From the NCBI GenBank assembly GCA_016256075.1, contig SDVU01000419.1, positions 1 to 13,607 of the forward strand: a DNA stretch of 13,607 bases, read 5' to 3'. Both the position numbers and the translations under genes were made by a program. Under the pieces are notes generated by a model. It ran no database searches. It was not told the origin of the DNA and was given only the letters and a program-made list of their open reading frames with translations. This DNA is from Dictyocoela muelleri (taxonomy: Eukaryota; Microsporidia). Of this stretch, positions 1 to 8,069 are shown piece after piece (positions within the stretch are counted from its first letter, which is position 1; each line of letters opens with the position of its first letter).

Positions 1-67
1 AAGAGTCGTCTATAAAAATGAAAAAAGTCGTCTATAAAAATGAAAAGAGTCGTCTATAAAAATGAAA
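1..67. repeat. 22-bp tandem repeat at the left edge
   Basis: Three consecutive 22-bp units cover 2-23, 24-45 and 46-67, with core AGTCGTCTATAAAAATGAAA. They are nearly identical; the middle unit differs only in its second base. The array reaches the first base of the window, so more units may lie to the left. A 22-bp period does not keep a reading frame and each frame meets stops, so the array is probably non-coding. There are no spacers between units, so it is not CRISPR-like. Confidence 0.85.
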
Positions 68-448
68 AGGGCTGTAATATTAAATTATCGAAAAAATATA
101 ACACAGTGAAAAAAATAAAATTTGAAAAAAAACAAAAATAAACAATTATAATAATAAATTTCCATAATATAAATCCTAGCAAATTATCATTCATAAAAGT
201 ATTGAAAATCATATTAATAATTATGAATCATATAATTATTCTTTAAAAATGATTTAAAAGACAATTAAAAAAATACAATAAAATAAAAAGCATAACTAAA
301 AATAAATTTTTATCAGAAAAATTTAAATTGATTTTTGATAATTATTACTTCAAGAAATAAAATAAAATCTTTTTATGAAAATTGTTAGGTATGTTTACTT
401 TTGCTTTTAAGTTAAAAATAATATAAAAATATTTGTGTAGAGACAAAA

Positions 449-612
449 ATTTTCAAAAAAGTTAGCAAAAAATTTAAAAAAAGCAGAAAAAAATTTCAAA
501 AAAGTTAGTAAAAAATTTTAATTAAAAAGTTAGCAAAAAATTTAAAAAAAGCAAAAAAAAATTTCAAAAAAGTTAGAAAAAATTTTAATTAAAAAAGTTA
601 GTAAAAAATTTT
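449..612. repeat. A-rich interspersed GTTAG repeats
   Basis: The phrase TTTCAAAAAAGTTAG recurs three times (near 451, 494 and 562). It alternates with GTTAGCAAAAAATTTAAAAA and with TTTTAATTAAAAA blocks, giving an imperfect repeat of roughly 70-75 bp present a little over two times. Units differ by small indels in the A tracts, as expected from slippage. No coding potential. Confidence 0.65.
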
Positions 613-633
613 TTTATTGTTAGTTATATAAAA

Positions 634-783
634 GATTTACCAAAAATAACACTGTTTTTAATAATTAATAATTCTTTAATCATCTCTCTCAAATAAAAAT
701 AATTTTCTTTTGTCGATTTACCAAAAAATACTTTTTTTAATAATTTTTTAATCATCTCTCTCAAATAAATAATTTTCTTCGTC
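634..783. repeat. duplicated ~75-bp leader segment
   Basis: Two direct copies lie side by side, at about 634-714 and 715-783. Shared landmarks in the same order are ATTTACCAAAAA, a T-rich ATAATT block, TTTAATCATCTCTCTCAAAT, and AATTTTCTT followed by GTCGA. The second copy has lost about 10 bases. This is the most C-containing part of the leader and lies about 200-340 bases upstream of the giant open frame, so it may be a duplicated upstream control segment. That role is inference only. Confidence 0.7.
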
Positions 784-977
784 GAATTACACATTCAACA
801 CTTATTTAATCAATCATAAAATTTTAATTACGTCTTATTTATTCATTATTAAAATATAACTTTTTCAATTCATTCTTATTTATTAATTAACGCCTTTTAT
901 TAATTTATAATTATTTTTGATTAACTAAAATTTAATTTATCAATAAAAAGCATAAAAGAAAACCAAAATTAAAATTC

Positions 978-3900
978 ATGTGTTTTATATTTTTTATAAA
1001 TATTTTCTGCATGAATGAAGAAATTTCAAAATTCAAGAAAACAATCGATCCAGGACAACGGGATCTTGAAAACGACATATTCACAGAAAAAATCGTAACA
1101 AAAAATCAGATTGATAAGTTTAAAGTCTACAAAAAAGCAAATGATAACCCGGGAACAAGAAAATTATACGAGAAGATAATTAACAAGAAAAAACAATTTT
1201 ATGATTCTCATTTTTATGATTCTCATTTTCATGATAATCATAAACTTGATCTAATTAAAAATCAAATTGATCGAAATTCTATGAAAAGTGTTTCTTTGGT
1301 AAGTAAAAATGGATATTGGAAGGTAATTAAAAAGCATGATTCAAAAGAAACTAATTACGGTAGAATAAAAAAGCATGATTCAAAAGATACTAATTACGGT
1401 AGAATAAAAAAACATGATTCAAAAGATACTAATTACGGTAGAATTAAAAAGCATGATTCAAAAGATACTAATTACGATAAAATTAAAAAGCATGATTCAA
1501 AAGATACTAATTACGATAAAATTAAAAAGCATGATTCAAAAGATACTAATTACGGTAGAATAAAAAAGCATTATTCAAAAGATACTAATTACGGTAGAAT
1601 TAAAAAGCATGATTCAAAAGATACTAATTACGGTAGAATTAAAAATACTAATGCAAGGCATATTCAAAATGACAAAAGCATGAAGATCCTTGAAACTGAC
1701 AATAATTCAGCTGGTCTAAATGAAACTAGTGACAAGGTAATAATAAACGAAACAAATGCTGAGTATTATTCTTTAAAACCAAATGATGAATTTAAAGTAT
1801 TATTCAATCCCGATGAACATGAAATTGAAAAGCTTGATACTAATGAATTGCAAAAAATTAAAAAATTAAATAATCAAAAAGTAGATACTGTTATCAAAAA
1901 TAAAATAGTCTATTATCCACGCGACGATGAATTAATAAAAGATAAAAAAATAAACAATCAAAAAGATAAGGTATTAATAAAAGAGAAAAAAATTAATGTT
2001 AAAGATAAAAACGACAAATTTCTAAATGCGAAAGAATTTATTAAGCCTAAGAAAACTGACCCTTTTATAAATAAAAAAGATGACCCTTTTATAAATAAAA
2101 AAGATGACCCTTTTATAAATAATTATCCATCATTTGATAAAAATACCGGAATTCAAACGAGCGACGGTACAAAAGATTCAAAAATAAAAGTAAAACAAGG
2201 CTTTGAAAAACATAATGAAATCAAAAAACCAGAATATAAATTTTCAAATGAAAAGAATGAAAAAGAAGAAATCCAAGGAAATGATAAAATTATACAGATT
2301 ATACAAAATGATACTCCTTTCGTACCTTTAGGCAATGAAAGTGATACTCATAAAGATGAAATAAATATAAAAAAGCGGAATTTAACTCTTGATTTAAATC
2401 TAAATACCAACAAACAACTACCTTTTACTGAAGGACAACTACCTTTTACTGAAGGACGACTACCTTTTACTGAAGGACAACTACCTTTTACTGAAGGACA
2501 ACTACCTTTTAGTGAAGGACAACTACCTTTTAGTGAAGGAATACCAAGATTGATTGATAAAATATATAAAAATGTAAATATTTATCCTACCAATGAATTT
2601 TCAAATAAAAATAATAAATTGACCCTCGTTAATGATTTAACACAAAATTTTGAAAACAAAGAACAACAAGAAAAACCAAAAATTTATTCTCATGACGACG
2701 AGTTGCATAAAAAGAAAAATAAAAAAATTATTGAGGATAAAGTCAATTCTTTGGAAAATAAAAAAACTGAAGATAAAGTCAATTCTTTGGCAAATAACCT
2801 TCTCAATAAACGCGAAGATGAATTGAAAAATATAAGTCCAAAAAAAATCGATTTTCCTATTTTTAATGATAAAAATTTTTTACCAACAAGTCATTTAAGT
2901 AAGACCGAAAATAAAGATAAAATTTTTTTTTTGAAGATTAATAGTCCAAATGACAATTTAAATAATGAAGAAAAAATAGATGAAAATGTTAAAATTGAAG
3001 AAAAAATGGTTGATAATGATTTAATATTAGATGAACCATACTACGTAAGTGTAATTAAAGTTGAAGAAGTAAAATTAATTGAACCTGAAGAAGTAGGAGA
3101 CATCAAATCACCAGACATTAAATCCAAAGAAATAAGAATTATTAAACCTGAAGAAGTTCAATTGATAAAATTTAACGAAATTCAATTAAATGAAGACATA
3201 AACGTAACAGTAAACGATAAAGATAAAACTAAAGAAGAAACTAAAGAAAAAAAAATTTCAGAGACGAAGAGTGATAAAGAAACTGTCATTAAATGGGAAA
3301 AATTTCCAGTAATTGAAACAAAAGTGACATCAGCAATTGATAAAACTGAAAAAGCAAGAGTTACTGATATCGAAAAAGTAAATGTTGAAAAAGTTGATAT
3401 TGGCCCATCTAATAAAACTGGCGATGTCTTGATAAAAAACAATGAAACTTTATCAGTTAAAGCCGTTCCAATGATTGAAATTCTCGATGCTCCAATTATT
3501 AAAACTGACGAAACACGATGGATTAAATCTGAAAAAATATTACCAGTTAGAGTAGAAGCCGGCTCAATTATACGACATGGAAAAATATCACCTATTAAAG
3601 AAGAAGTATCATCTGATAAAGCCGAAGTATCACCTACTATAGCAAAAGTATCGCCTGTTAAAGAAGAAGTATCACCTAATAAAGAAGCTGTATCACCTCT
3701 GAAAGCTGATGTGGATTATTTAGTTAAACCCGAAGTTAAATTTTCAAAATCTAATGAAAATGCCATGTTAAAAACTGAAAAAACACTGAAAAGTAATGCT
3801 CATAAAACGATGGTGATTAAAATAAATGATATTGAATTTAATAAAAATGAATTAAAGCCAATAATTAATATTGATAGGAATCAACAAAAAGAAAAATTGA

Positions 3901-6041
3901 GCGGTGAAAAATTGAGTGATGAAAAATTGAGTGATAAAAAATTGAGTGATAAAAAATTGAGTGATGAAAAATTGAGTGATGGAAAATTGAGTGATGGAAA
4001 ATTGAGTGATGGAAAATTGAGTGATGGAAAATTGAGTGATGAAAAATTGAGTGATGAAAAATTGAGTGATGAAAAATTGAGTGATGAAATCAAAACTGAA
4101 AAAGAAAAAATTAATTTGAACAAATCTGATGAAGAAGTAAGTAATTCAGAAAATGATACGCTATTTAAATCTGATGAAGTTCAACTAAATAAAGTCAAAA
4201 AGAGTTTATTGATTAAAAACGAACAAACAGAAAAATCTGAATTTGGATTAATGATTAACGTTGAAATGCAATTAAATAAAACTTCAGAAGAAGTTCAAAT
4301 AAGTAAACCTAGCAAAACTGAAATAAAAAAAAATTTTGAATTACAAACGAGCAGACCTGAAAAGGTTCAATTGATTGAAAATTCAACCATTGAAAAAATT
4401 GAAGAAATTCAACTGAAAAATTTTGAAGAAAAGGCATTTATTAATTCAGAAGAATCGCGATTCAACAAATATGAAAAATTAAGGTTGTCTGAAAATGAAG
4501 CTAAAAATGATTCTGAAGCTGATGAAATTGATGAAGAAATAATTATCAAAAATAATGAATTAATACTATACCCTCCAATTTATCCACAAAATTTAAAAAT
4601 TGGTCATGGAAATAATATTCTTAATATGCCTGATGAAATATTTCAACTTGAAACTCCCGAAATTGCGAAAGAAAATTCCGAGAAAGAAGATGCAAACGAT
4701 AAAGACTTAAAAGAAGAAGAATTTTCTTATAAATCAGGAAATCTAAAAAATGTTGAAAAATCAATAGACGTTGAAGATCTGGAAGATGTTGAAGATTTAA
4801 AAGATGTTGAAGATCTGGAAGATGTTGAAGGTCTGGAAGATCTTGAAGATTTAAAAGATGTTGAAGGTCTGGAAGATGTTGAAGATTTAATAGATGTTGA
4901 AGGTCTGGAAGATGTTGAAGGTCTGGAAGATGTTGAAGATTTAAAAGATGTTGAAGGTCTGGAAGATGTTGAAGATTTAAAAGATATTGAAGATTCAAAA
5001 AAACTGGAAGATGTTGAATATCAAACAGGTATTACAAAGGTAGAAGACATTGAAGATCCGGATCTTGTAGAAAAATCAGAAGATGTTGAAAAATACAAAG
5101 ATGTTGAAAAATCGGGAGATGTTAAAAATCCTGAAGATATTATAAAATCATATGATATTGAAAACCAAGAAGATGTCGAAGTTCCCGAAGCTAGAGATGT
5201 TGAATATCCGCAAGCTGGAAATTTTGAAGATCCTGAAACTGGCGATGGTAAAAATAGAGAAGTTCCTGAAGATGTTGAAATTCCTGAAGATGTTGAAATT
5301 CCTGAAGATAATGAAGAACTTGAAAAGATTGTAAAACCGGACGATATTGTTAAATCAGAAGGAGGCGTTGAAAATCCTGAAGATATTGTAAAATCATATG
5401 ATATTGAAAACTCAGAAGACGTTAAAGATCATGAAGTTAGAGATGTGGAAGATCCTGAGGATAGAGATGTTAAAGATCCGGAATATAAAGATGTTAAAGA
5501 TGTTGAAGTTCCTGAAGATGTGGAAGTTCCTGAAGCTGGAGATGTTAAAGATGTTGAAGTTCCTGAAGACGTTGAAGATTCTGAAGATGTTACAGTTCCT
5601 GAAGATGTAGAAGTTCCTGAAGATGTTGAAGTTCCTGAAGATGTTGAAGTTCCTGAAGATGTTGAAGTTCCTGAAGATGTTGAAGTTCCTGAAGACGTTT
5701 CAAAGCCAGATAAAAGTGTAAAATCAGAAAATGTTGATGATACTGAAAGTGATAAAGTTATAGATCCCGAAGCTAATAAATATCCTGAAGATATTGCTAA
5801 TCCAGGAGATATAGCAAAACCGGTAAATGTTAAAAATCCACAAAAAAATGAAAATCTAACAGATCTACTGACAATACTTGCTGATATTGAAGATTCAGAA
5901 AATGTTAAAGATCTAGAAAATCATGAAGATCCAGAAAAATTAAAAGAAGTTAAAGATCCAGAAGATGTCGAAAAAAATGCCGACGTATTCGATATGAGCT
6001 TTGAAATGACCAATTTAGAAGATCATGACATGAGTTTTTAA
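978..6041 (+). CDS. giant charged tandem-repeat protein, function unknown
   Basis: A 1687-codon uninterrupted frame; I do not recognise a family. The protein is almost entirely hydrophilic and low-complexity, rich in Lys, Glu, Asp, Asn, Ile and Val. It contains successive in-frame tandem arrays: 13-mers of the IKKHDSKDTNYGR type (residues 117-220), 8-mers DDPFINKK (360-383), 7-mers QLPFTEG (480-521), 7-mers SPxKEEV (871-912), 5-mers KLSDE/KLSDG (973-1037), 6-mers DVEDLE/DVEGLE (1264-1341) and 6-mers DVEVPE (1537-1572). Scattered E-V/I-Q-L-x-K motifs recur near residues 720-735 and 1065-1155. The N-terminal third is Lys-rich; the C-terminal third is strongly acidic. The only cysteines I see are residues 2 and 11. 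Two starts are possible: ATG 978 gives a short hydrophobic leader (MCFIFFINIFC), perhaps a minimal signal or anchor segment; ATG 1011 removes it. A possible AATAAA lies at 6179-6184. Intact length and arrays in multiples of three support real coding. A surface, secreted or structural role is only a guess. Confidence 0.85.
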   Translation: MCFIFFINIFCMNEEISKFKKTIDPGQRDLENDIFTEKIVTKNQIDKFKVYKKANDNPGTRKLYEKIINKKKQFYDSHFYDSHFHDNHKLDLIKNQIDRNSMKSVSLVSKNGYWKVIKKHDSKETNYGRIKKHDSKDTNYGRIKKHDSKDTNYGRIKKHDSKDTNYDKIKKHDSKDTNYDKIKKHDSKDTNYGRIKKHYSKDTNYGRIKKHDSKDTNYGRIKNTNARHIQNDKSMKILETDNNSAGLNETSDKVIINETNAEYYSLKPNDEFKVLFNPDEHEIEKLDTNELQKIKKLNNQKVDTVIKNKIVYYPRDDELIKDKKINNQKDKVLIKEKKINVKDKNDKFLNAKEFIKPKKTDPFINKKDDPFINKKDDPFINNYPSFDKNTGIQTSDGTKDSKIKVKQGFEKHNEIKKPEYKFSNEKNEKEEIQGNDKIIQIIQNDTPFVPLGNESDTHKDEINIKKRNLTLDLNLNTNKQLPFTEGQLPFTEGRLPFTEGQLPFTEGQLPFSEGQLPFSEGIPRLIDKIYKNVNIYPTNEFSNKNNKLTLVNDLTQNFENKEQQEKPKIYSHDDELHKKKNKKIIEDKVNSLENKKTEDKVNSLANNLLNKREDELKNISPKKIDFPIFNDKNFLPTSHLSKTENKDKIFFLKINSPNDNLNNEEKIDENVKIEEKMVDNDLILDEPYYVSVIKVEEVKLIEPEEVGDIKSPDIKSKEIRIIKPEEVQLIKFNEIQLNEDINVTVNDKDKTKEETKEKKISETKSDKETVIKWEKFPVIETKVTSAIDKTEKARVTDIEKVNVEKVDIGPSNKTGDVLIKNNETLSVKAVPMIEILDAPIIKTDETRWIKSEKILPVRVEAGSIIRHGKISPIKEEVSSDKAEVSPTIAKVSPVKEEVSPNKEAVSPLKADVDYLVKPEVKFSKSNENAMLKTEKTLKSNAHKTMVIKINDIEFNKNELKPIINIDRNQQKEKLSGEKLSDEKLSDKKLSDKKLSDEKLSDGKLSDGKLSDGKLSDGKLSDEKLSDEKLSDEKLSDEIKTEKEKINLNKSDEEVSNSENDTLFKSDEVQLNKVKKSLLIKNEQTEKSEFGLMINVEMQLNKTSEEVQISKPSKTEIKKNFELQTSRPEKVQLIENSTIEKIEEIQLKNFEEKAFINSEESRFNKYEKLRLSENEAKNDSEADEIDEEIIIKNNELILYPPIYPQNLKIGHGNNILNMPDEIFQLETPEIAKENSEKEDANDKDLKEEEFSYKSGNLKNVEKSIDVEDLEDVEDLKDVEDLEDVEGLEDLEDLKDVEGLEDVEDLIDVEGLEDVEGLEDVEDLKDVEGLEDVEDLKDIEDSKKLEDVEYQTGITKVEDIEDPDLVEKSEDVEKYKDVEKSGDVKNPEDIIKSYDIENQEDVEVPEARDVEYPQAGNFEDPETGDGKNREVPEDVEIPEDVEIPEDNEELEKIVKPDDIVKSEGGVENPEDIVKSYDIENSEDVKDHEVRDVEDPEDRDVKDPEYKDVKDVEVPEDVEVPEAGDVKDVEVPEDVEDSEDVTVPEDVEVPEDVEVPEDVEVPEDVEVPEDVEVPEDVSKPDKSVKSENVDDTESDKVIDPEANKYPEDIANPGDIAKPVNVKNPQKNENLTDLLTILADIEDSENVKDLENHEDPEKLKEVKDPEDVEKNADVFDMSFEMTNLEDHDMSF
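1326..1637 (+). repeat. 8 x 39-bp in-frame array (IKKHDSKDTNYGR)
   Basis: Eight exact-length 39-bp units encode a 13-residue basic/polar repeat. Variation is slight: E for D in unit 1, DK for GR in units 4 and 5, Y for D in unit 7. AAT and AAA codon runs are conserved between units, indicating recent expansion. Confidence 0.95.
2055..2126 (+). repeat. 3 x 24-bp in-frame array (DDPFINKK)
   Basis: Three 24-bp units encode (T/D)DPFIN followed by KK or NY. Units 1 and 2 are nearly identical at the DNA level. The array is part of the giant charged protein. Confidence 0.9.
2415..2540 (+). repeat. 6 x 21-bp in-frame array (QLPFTEG)
   Basis: Six 21-bp units encode Q/R-LPF-T/S-EG. Units are almost identical; the last two share a Thr-to-Ser change (ACT to AGT), so the array has grown by local duplication of variants. 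It is one of the few hydrophobic/aromatic patches in the protein. Confidence 0.95.
3588..3713 (+). repeat. 6 x 21-bp degenerate array (SPxKEEV)
   Basis: Six 7-residue units follow the pattern S-P/S-x-K/I-x-x-V. The DNA has diverged more than in the other arrays, which suggests an older expansion. Ser-Pro steps recur every seven residues. Confidence 0.75.
3894..4088 (+). repeat. 13 x 15-bp in-frame array (KLSDE/K/G)
   Basis: Thirteen 15-bp units encode KLSD followed by E, K or G. Four consecutive KLSDG units and four consecutive KLSDE units show block-wise expansion. The first unit reads KLSGE. Near-identity of the units makes this array a likely site of length variation between strains. Confidence 0.95.
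4767..5000 (+). repeat. 13 x 18-bp in-frame array (DVEDLE/DVEGLE)
   Basis: Thirteen 18-bp units encode D-V/L/I-E-D/G-L-E/K/I hexads, forming a strongly acidic tract with a hydrophobic residue about every third position. Higher-order alternation of ED and EG units suggests duplication of 36-bp pairs. The opposite strand is also open across the array, but that is a by-product of the repeat. Confidence 0.95.
5586..5693 (+). repeat. 6 x 18-bp in-frame array (DVEVPE)
   Basis: Six uninterrupted 18-bp units encode DVTVPE then five DVEVPE. They are the homogeneous core of a looser zone from about 5110 to 5700, where V/I-P-E-D-V and K-N-P-E-D hexads recur in degraded form. Proline every six residues separates this array from the DVEDLE array, although both share the D-V-E frame. 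Confidence 0.9.
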
Positions 6042-6558
6042 CAGTAGAAATTAATGCAAATCCACGAACTTTTGATTTAAATTTGTGATTTAATTTCTTG
6101 ATTAAAATTAGAATATAAAATTCTTGGTTGAATTTTTACGATTTATATGAAATTCGAGTTTAAAAAATCAATAATGTGAATAAAAAAAATGAAATGAATT
6201 GTTTTAATTTATTATCAATTCATGAATTCTATTTTTATCATTATTTTTTTCTTCAATATTATTATCATTTAAAAAATTGATCGGTTAGATAATATTTAAT
6301 ATTTGCAGATGAATATTAAAACTTACACGTAATAATTTTTGAAAGATTAGTTTTAAAAATTAATATTTAAATTAACATCAGTTTTCTTAATTCTGAGATT
6401 TGGCTTCTAATCAGATCAGTAAATTAAAATTTGAACACGTAGAAAGATTGAAAAGTACGAAAAAACTTGAGGAAATCTTTACCTTCTAATAACACAAAAA
6501 AGTTATATAAAAAATTGCTGTTTGAAATATAAATACTTAAAAACAATACTTTTTTTTA
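6042..6558. other. AT-rich spacer without genes
   Basis: This follows the stop codon of the giant open frame. I see no coding frame, RNA gene or clear repeat. An AATAAA at 6179-6184 could serve as a polyadenylation signal for the upstream gene; in DNA this AT-rich the motif is weak evidence. Confidence 0.5.
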
Positions 6559-7707
6559 ACTTGATGGAATACATGGTATTTACATTAGAGATAAAAGTAT
6601 TACAGGCTTTTTTTCTGATGACGCCGTTCTACTTGTAGATTCGACAGATAAATTGCAACAAAACCTGGCTAGAGGTGATGTAGGTGTTCCCGCTAAGATA
6701 TGGCGATAAACATTGAGAATTGTGGAAATCTTATCGTGAACGACGGTAGAGAATATATCTTTTGCTTAGGTGGCGCAGTGCTGCAGAGAGTTGATGCGTA
6801 TACTTATCGTGGATAGCCGATCGACAAAAATGTAAACATCTCGACTATCATAACTAATAGAAAAGATCACTGTAGAAAAGCTTATTTTTCAATATAGCCA
6901 TTCCAAAGGAAAAGATATGATCTGCAGCCAGTGAAGTTACTATAGAACAAAAGTGTCATCTTGCCAATAGCAACATGGGGGTGTGATCTCTACGGAATGT
7001 CTGACTTCTGAGTCAGACCTCTGCAGAAAGATATCGAAAATGTTATTAAAGACACATTATCGACTTCAGCCAATTTCTATAAGGCCGTAGCAACGAAAAA
7101 TTGAATATGAACCAGTCTCTATTCGAGCAACAGTGGCGTAAATCAGAGCTTACACAGTGTAGAATCAGTCAAAAAACTTACATAGGGACTTTATTTTCAA
7201 CAGAGTTTAAAGACATAAAAACAACTTAGATAATTGTTACAGAAGGTGGCACCACCGGTAAATTAAAAACATATCTATGACATCTGACTCGAGCTTAGTT
7301 ATAGCCGAAGCAAGTGTGCGTATACTTCAACGCCGTTCAAACCCCACTCGAAGAAAAATTCAAACTTTACGGAAAGCTGGCGAGTTTATACATGAATTAT
7401 TCCGCAATGCCAGAATATCAACTTGGTGTATAATATTAATAGTTTATGGAGAGGCTGGAAGGCTCTGATAAAATTCAAAGTTGGATGTTTCTGGGTAATT
7501 ACCAACAAGCGTGTTATGCTCCTATTTCAGAGGTCTATAAAGAAATCTCATATTTTGTGGTGATAACGTCAAAAAGATCGTTCTACATTTCTTATGGTTT
7601 TTTAGACGGTTTAATATAACTAGAAACTCGTCTATTGGTTATTAATAAGTATATGTATGCCTTCTCTACAATTATTAGGTCAGTAGACCCAACAAATTCG
7701 GGTACTA
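6559..7707 (+). mobile_element. 5'-truncated decayed LINE, RT and downstream part
   Basis: Hand translation gives a non-LTR reverse-transcriptase end with several frame changes and stops. The blocks, in order, are: a palm segment with the catalytic box (FFSDDAVLLVDS, about 6611-6646; expected F/Y-A-D-D, so the Ala is Ser here); INIENCGNLIVNDG (about 6707-6748); RVDAYTYRG (about 6789-6815); a block reading ILPIATWGCDLYGMSDF (about 6958-7008) with RPLQKDIENVI just after it; and a region like the LINE 'N-x-E-P-V-S-I-R' and 'R-A-Y' segments (about 7100-7160). The fingers and everything upstream are missing, the usual 5' truncation. Local GC is clearly higher than in the flanks, a sign of foreign origin. 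The right limit is set by the Merlin A insertion. At least five breaks; not functional. The exact LINE clade is not resolved. Confidence 0.75.
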
Positions 7708-8052
7708 CAACGGTTTCCCCTAAAAAAACCAAAAATGTAAATGGTAGAAGTCTTTTTCACAAATTATAATAAAAATCTCGTAAACTCCCGAGTTCTAATC
7801 ATAAGTAAATAAAACTTTATAATATGAAGTTATGAATTAAATTTTTCTAAATTCTGTGCTTTGCACCAAATTTAGACAAATTTAATTTATTGCTTCATAT
7901 TATAAAATTTTATTTGCTTATGAGTATAATTCGGGAGTTTAGGAGATTTTTATTATCATTTGTGAAAAAGACTGTTACCATTTATATTTTTGGTTTTTTT
8001 AGGGGAAACCGGTCACAAATTACTTTGATATATAAAAAATACACAAAAATAA
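7708..8052 (+). repeat. left terminal inverted repeat of Merlin A, itself a palindrome
   Basis: It pairs with 8943-9275 in inverted orientation. Independently, 7711-8011 folds on itself: the left arm beginning CGGTTTCCCCTAAAAAAACC matches the reverse complement of the right arm ending in GGTTTTTTTAGGGGAAACCG. Identity is high to the centre near 7861, where CTTTGCACC forms the loop region. The arms are about 145 bp each. The inner tail (8012-8052) is shared with the other end but lies outside the palindrome. Confidence 0.9.
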
Positions 8053-8069
8053 AAAAATTAAATAAAAGC

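Larger units (their letters stand above)
68..977. other. gene-free AT-rich leader
   Basis: No credible coding frame is seen on either strand. The stretch is dominated by A and T homopolymers. It holds two repeat zones, listed separately (about 449-612 and 634-783), just upstream of the giant open frame. No CCC or GGG tract lies directly before the ATG at 978; the nearest C-rich spot is AAAACCAAAATT at about 960-971. I cannot assign a promoter. Confidence 0.6.

Noticed and set aside
1-67. Possible CRISPR array
   Set aside because: Units are directly adjacent without spacers, and the rest of the window is eukaryotic in character.
3881-4123. Minus-strand open frame with SLNFS repeats
   Set aside because: Antisense shadow of the KLSD array in the giant open frame.
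4621-4998. Open frame on the minus strand reading LQHLPDLQHLLN repeats
   Set aside because: It is the exact antisense of the in-frame DVEDLE array. Repeats with few distinct codons often leave the opposite strand open. It has no independent start signal and no family similarity.
5152-5610. Two short plus-strand frames rich in Lys, Leu and Met
   Set aside because: Frame-shifted readings of the PEDVE hexads; composition follows from the repeat alone.
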